From Theropithecus gelada (Eukaryota > Chordata > Mammalia > Primates > Cercopithecidae), in assembly GCF_003255815.1 (NCBI RefSeq), contig NC_037673.1, positions 86,847,856 through 86,911,855 on the forward strand: 64,000 bases of DNA, written 5' to 3'. Shown in pieces: positions 59,099 to 64,000 of the stretch. Under the pieces are notes generated by a model that did no database searches, had not been told where the DNA came from, and saw only the letters and a list, made by a program, of their open reading frames with translations. The translations under genes and the position numbers were made by a program. Every line of letters starts with the position of its first letter. Positions within the stretch are counted from its first letter, which is position 1.

Positions 59099-59765
59099 TA
59101 CCTAGTAAGTTGTAGGTTCAATTACAATGTCTTTAAGTGGCTAGCCTGGTAAGTCTTTAGCCAACGATAGTTAATAAATATTGTTACATAGCTCAGGCAT
59201 TTGTGTTGAGAATTAGGTACCTGATACTGCACAGAGTACTCTGATCCAAAGATGGCTAAGTATGGTTTGTCCTTTTAGGAAGCTTACTAATATATAACAT
59301 AAACATGTGTATGTATGTGTGCCTATGTCTAGCTATATATATTTACATTTGTGGCACTTGATAATAACATTACCTAACCTCAGAAGACAAACATCAGTTC
59401 CAGCTTTGGCAAACTGCAGCCTCTCTTTTGTTCTCAGAGAATTCATAATCTTGTATCCATCTTCCACAATACTTACTGTTTAAGTCTATTTCTACAAATG
59501 GCCCAGAGGTAACAGCAACTCAAGTGAACCAAGAATGAAACTTAAAGTAGGAATTATTTTGTGTTTTATCTTTCATTGTCTTCTTTTAAGGATGTTTTTC
59601 ATAGATTCTCATATTTCTTGTTGAATTTTTTTAGGAGAGGGAGAGTTTGGTTTAAATAAGGCCACATATTTGCTTAGGGAAACCTCTGGTGTGTAAGATT
59701 TTGTTTCTTAGATTTTTGACATTCAGCAAGTTATTTTTCTGTGTATTAAAAACTTTATCTTTATC

Positions 59766-59903
59766 AGTCAGGTGTGGTGGCTCATACCTCTAATCCTGGG
59801 GCTTTGGGAGGCTGAGCAGAAGGATCATTTGACGCTAACAGTGTGAGACCAGCCTGGACAATATAGTGAGACCCCTATCTCCACCAAGAAACAAAGAAAC
59901 AAA
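59766..59903 (+). repeat. Alu monomer (FLAM-like)
   Basis: A single left arm, 'caggtgtggtggctcatacc' to 'agtgagacccctatctcc', with an 'agaaac' repeat tail. Confidence 0.78.
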
Positions 59904-60658
59904 CTTTATATTTATAAACACTTGCACATAATACATGAAAACATGCTCGTTGTAAAAATTCAAACAATGTAGAGGAAAAAGTCACAGAAGAAACACAGAG
60001 GAGAAAGTCAGCACTTCTCTTCACATTTTCTCTCTTTAACTCCTTTTGTCCTCTTCTCCTCTCTAGTGACAGGCATAATTCAAGAGTGTGGTTTGTGTCT
60101 TCAAAAAATTATTTTCAAAATCACTGAAGCATATACTCAGAATTTGGGAACATATTTATTTAGATAGAAATAGACTTATAATGTAATTCTTTAATGTTAT
60201 TCTTAGAACATTGTTCTAAGACTTCTCTTACCTCTATTAAAAATATTTGTTGTTGGTTGGAAATTTAATACTAAATCCTACTGCTGACCTGCCTTTTCTC
60301 CAGGACTCTTGAATAAGAAACAACAGCCCAATAGAGGGCAAAGTACAAGTAATAATTTCTAAAACAGAATCACAAAGCAAGTGTCCCATATCTTTAAATC
60401 AGATTTACCTCAGAAGACACCTGTATAATAGGAAGATGTCCCTATGAAGTGGTGATGGTCCATGAGGAAGAGGCCTGGAAATCTAAGCAGGGCTTCTAGC
60501 TCCCTGCTTCCTGTTTAAGTCCAGGTACTTACCCCACCTATGGGTGAGCATGGCAACCTGCCTCAGAGGCCAGACTTTGCTCTGTGAACTGACAGTGTAG
60601 GAATAGGCAGCAATAGAGTAGATGAAACCTACTCTTGCCTTTAAGAAATAGTAACTTT

Positions 60659-60943
60659 GGTCAGGCACAGCTTCTCATACCTTTAATCCCAGCATTTGGG
60701 GAGGCTTAGGTAGGTGGATTGCTTGAGGCCAGGAGTTTGAGACCAGCCTAGCCAACGTGGCAAACCCTGTCTCTACTAAAAAAAGAAAACAAAAATTAGT
60801 CAGGTGTGGTGGTGTGTGCCTGTAATCCCAGTTACTTGGGAGGCTGAGGCATGAGAATCGATTGAACTCGAGAGGCAGAGGTTGCAGTGAGCTTAGTGAC
60901 AGAGTGAGGTTTTGTCTCAAAAAAAAAAAAAAAAAAAAAAAAG
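60659..60943 (+). mobile_element. Alu SINE with a right-arm deletion
   Basis: Both arms, but 'gcagtgagcttagtgacaga' shows loss of about 30 bases where cactgcactccagcctggg normally lies. A tail of about 23 A. Confidence 0.9.
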
Positions 60944-62029
60944 TACCTCTGCCACTAGTAAGATTTCATTCAAGAATGAGGCTGACATTAGCAATTCTTC
61001 CTCCCATAGCAGGCAGAAGAGTAGCTAGAACGTGGGTAGACACATGGCTGGGAAGCATAGGTGGTATTAAATCCTCTCCCAGGGGCTGATATAGAAATAC
61101 AAGGCAGAGGATAGAAATTTCTTTTCCAGCAAACATATCTTGGAGATTTTACCATCGCAACACATAGAGATCTAAATCATTTAAAGTGTCTTATTATTTT
61201 ATAACTTACATTTATGTAGGATTTTAGAGTTTTACAGACTTTCATAATTTTCCCTTCATTTCACTCTCACAACCACTCTGCAATAGGTCTTGTTTTATAG
61301 ATATAGGAGTAAAACCTTTACATGGACAAGGGATTTGTCTATGAATTCAGGATCTGTGGATGCTTGGTTCAGTTTTCTTTCCATAATAACATAACAGTTT
61401 TTTGTTAAATGCAGTTTATACTTAAATGAGATAGAAATATCTACTGTTAAAGTTCATAAGAACTGCTTTTCTGAAAGTTCTGATTTCAGCTGTCTGAGTA
61501 AATCTGATTCAAGTATTTATTGAAAACTACCATTGACATGTTTATTTTTTATTCATTTTGATTCCCAGTATCTGAACCTATTCCTATGTTGGAGATAATT
61601 CCTTCTTTATTAATGTTGTTGGGGGTAGCATTTGCTTGTCATCATAAAGTCAAAACAGACACTCATCTTTCCAGCCTCCCTTGTAGCTAAGATGGGTGTA
61701 CATGATCTAGGCTCTGCTAATCTTTTGCACTCACCTTAGAGTTCGACTTGGTAGCTAGTGACCTAAGAAGTAGGGGTGGAAAAGCTCTCTGGTGGCAGGT
61801 GGTTGCCATGAAAGTATCAATATCTGGTCTCTAGGGGAAATAGGGAAATGGGGGTAACAAACGGCAAGGGCAGCTTCTCACATTCCGTGCCCTGGATGGT
61901 GGTGGTTGTGGTGCAGTCCCTGGCACCCAGTGTCCAACAGCCTTGCTTTCTTTATTTCTGCTCAATTTCTAGGCCTAATTCTCCAAATATCACAGTGATT
62001 ATGTGAGCTCTTTAGTAGCCTTTTATTTT

Positions 62030-62260
62030 AAAAATATACATACAATAAATTCACTCTTTGAGATATGCAGTTCTATGAACTTTAACAATGTATAAAGTCA
62101 TGTACCCATCACTGTCATGTTATAGAACAGTTCTATTATGTCTCAGATTCTCTCATGCTGAACCTTTGTAGCCAACTCTCATCCACCCCAATCCCTGATC
62201 TGTTTTCTATCCCTATGGTTTTACATTTTCCAGAGTCATAGAATATTACCTAATAATTTC
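62030..62260 (-). repeat. Old L1 (L1M) 3' end
   Basis: 'taaagtcatgtacccatcac', 'tgatctgttttctatcccta' and 'cattttccagagtcatagaa' are L1M 3' UTR in reverse. Confidence 0.5.
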
Positions 62261-62329
62261 TTAATAACATGTTATTGTAATATTAACATTTTAAATAAAT
62301 ATTAATACATTTGTTTTCTGCTTAATGAT

Positions 62330-62560
62330 AGCTAAGAGTTATTGAATGTTTTACGCTCTTTTGTTCTTACTAAGTGCTTTACATGAATAAACTTACTTTA
62401 CCCTCACTAGAGTTCTAATAGGTGGATCCTCTAATTATTCCCTTCTTATATATTAGAATGCCGTGGCACATGAAGGGTTAAGGAACCCATCCAAAGTCAC
62501 AAGCTAATAAGTGGCAGTCAAGACCCAGGCAGCTTGATGCCAGATGTAGGATTTTAACCA
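62330..62560 (-). repeat. MIR SINE
   Basis: 'ctaagtgctttacatgaata', 'cacaagctaataagtggcag' and 'gatgccagatgtaggatttt' are MIR in reverse. A fainter MIR-like block lies at about 61195-61320. Confidence 0.65.
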
Positions 62561-62630
62561 CTATCTATACCAGCTTGTAAATCAGCTTAATTGGTTTTTG
62601 TTGCTTGCAGTTGTGAATGATAGGATTAAA

Positions 62631-62702
62631 TGATAGTGTTGAATGAGAAGATCAGTAAGCAAAAAGTGATAGTGTTGAATGAGAAGATCAGTAAGCAAAA
62701 AG
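62631..62702. repeat. Perfect two-copy 36-bp tandem repeat
   Basis: The unit beginning 'tgatagtgttgaatgag' and ending 'cagtaagcaaaaag' occurs twice without a difference (62631-62666, 62667-62702). Partial echoes of 'agtaagcaaaaa' follow to about 62745. Confidence 0.95.
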
Positions 62703-62745
62703 ACTAAAAAAGTAAGCAAAAAAGAATTAGTAAGCAAAAAGACTC

Positions 62746-64000
62746 AAAGTCCACACTCACGGATAGTATAATTGAGTTGAGGAGACAGATATAATTGAAA
62801 TAATCTTATCAGTGAATATAATTTCAAATGTAGGTAAGTGAAGGAAAGGATCATAATCTTTAGTGTTCATCAGAAAGGAACCTGACCTAGACTAGGGGTT
62901 ATTGAAAGCTTTTCTGAAAAAGTGATACTTTGACAGTGATGTGAATGAATGAACTAGGTCAAGAGTGTTTGTAGATCTATGGCACATGCAATTGGAGTCT
63001 TCTGGAGGAATCCATGGGTACCAGGACCCTGAGACAGGAGGCAAGATGCCCACTCTAATTGGAGCATGGATGGTGAGGAGGAGCCCCACTGCTAGCTGAA
63101 GTAGATGAAGCTAGGGAGTTAAGCAGGTGACAAACTCATGCAGGGCCTTGAAAGGACACATCAAGCACTCATGAGGCTTTGCCTCTCTCTGGCTCTACTC
63201 ACCTACACAAGGCAAGAAAATAAAATGGAGGACAATGTGCATAGTCCTTGGTTTTGTTTTCTCATGGGCCTGGACTCATACTGGGAAGGTAATAAGTGTA
63301 GGATCTTTTGTATAGATGATTCCTGGAAGGTATTCCTAGAGCACATGCCATACCTCCAGAGGTTTCAGGGAATGTAATGGGATCCATGTGATATGCACCA
63401 GAGCACTATGGGGTGTGAAGTTGTTTAAGAATTTCGACACTTTGCATCTGTAAGCTGCAAGGAGTACAATACCTTGTATTTGGTGTCCTTGAGTGATTGG
63501 TGAGTATCTCAATAAACACAATAAAATTAATAAATAGATACCATCTTTTCTCTCTGTAGGCTTCATAGACCAAGACATCAATGAACCATGGCAATTTAAA
63601 AGTGCAGCATAATTTTACAAATAAGGGCACCAAACACAAAGGTACAGGTTAAGGTGACCAAGGTTGCACAAATGATTAATGGAAAGAATACAACTAATTC
63701 TTATATTTTCTGATCCCCAAACTACTTGATGAGTATTTTGACACACATGTTTCTAAAACAGATTGACAAACATTTTTGTTTAAATGACTTAACATTAACA
63801 CCAGCCAGTGCATTGCTATTTGATAGGAAGAAACTTTAGACATCCAAGAAACACAAAATTGAATTTTCCCTAGATACTACACGTGTATTTTCAGTAAACA
63901 AATTTAAAAATCAGTAACAGAGGCCTGTGATAAAATATTTTTAACTTTTTTTCATAATTTCACATTTGACTAATCTTTTATAACATCTGAATGTGTGGGC
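62746..64000. other. Unassigned stretch to the window edge
   Basis: AT-rich DNA. Open frames of 65-81 codons around 63 kb on both strands have no recognisable domain. No gene is called. Confidence 0.5.

Larger units (their letters stand above)
4800..64000 (+). ncRNA. ARRDC3-AS1: Presumed antisense lncRNA ARRDC3-AS1 (extent inferred)
   Basis: In human an antisense transcript begins in the 5' part of ARRDC3 and extends for tens of kilobases upstream of that gene. The intronic CpG island with plus-strand CCAAT boxes fits its start. I could not identify exons from sequence alone, so both ends are provisional: the start lies somewhere in 4.7-5.5 kb, and the end may be inside or beyond the window. 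Most of the span would be intron filled with repeats. No conserved open reading frame is seen. Confidence 0.3.

Noticed and set aside
1..64000. CRISPR arrays, operons, tRNA or rRNA genes
   Set aside because: This is primate nuclear DNA. I saw no cloverleaf with tRNA A and B boxes outside Alu-derived sequence, and no regularly spaced direct repeats.

Overview
This is nuclear DNA from an Old World monkey (a cercopithecid such as a macaque, baboon or vervet). It covers the 5' part of ARRDC3 and about 56 kb of non-coding DNA upstream of it. The primate call rests on roughly 29 Alu copies. The narrower call rests on three young AluY copies carrying bases I associate with cercopithecid AluY subfamilies ('gctcaagcctgtaat' rather than 'gctcacgcctgtaat', and 'gtggccggatctcagctcactgc' shortened to its diagnostic core), two of them with perfect target-site duplications.

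Layout. Positions 1-7391 hold the first three coding exons of ARRDC3 on the minus strand (7112-7391, 3059-3140, 975-1122). They encode residues 1-170 of this alpha-arrestin, with consensus splice sites and intact frame; the rest of the gene lies off the left edge. A CpG-rich promoter lies at about 7575-7900. A second, larger CpG island (about 4400-5470) sits inside intron 1. Its tandem CCAAT boxes and GC box point to a promoter, probably the plus-strand start of the antisense lncRNA known in human as ARRDC3-AS1. If so, that lncRNA overlaps ARRDC3 at its 5' end and runs right through the remaining window.

From about 9.9 kb to the right edge I see no convincing protein-coding gene, tRNA, rRNA or processed pseudogene. 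The DNA is a typical primate repeat mosaic: Alus, 3' ends of L1 (12.5-14.4 kb, 42-43.4 kb), an old L1M spread over about 34.4-38.1 kb, MIR and L2 fragments, MaLR LTRs (THE1 at 48.6 kb, MST at 55.2 kb, several MLT1-type), a solo HERV-W LTR (LTR17) at 20943-21713 with 4-bp flanking repeats, a MADE1-like mariner MITE at 19.1 kb, and a hAT-Charlie element at 46.6 kb. Non-repeat signals include a strong CTCF-type motif at 41.6 kb and a 190-bp tandem duplication at 30.2 kb.

How the parts relate. The only gene with certain function is ARRDC3, a membrane-trafficking adaptor. The intronic island, the PBX-MEIS and forkhead motifs in it, the two minimal upstream ORFs and the distal CTCF site are candidate regulators. 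I found nothing that amounts to a new biological system; the most useful observations are regulatory and structural.
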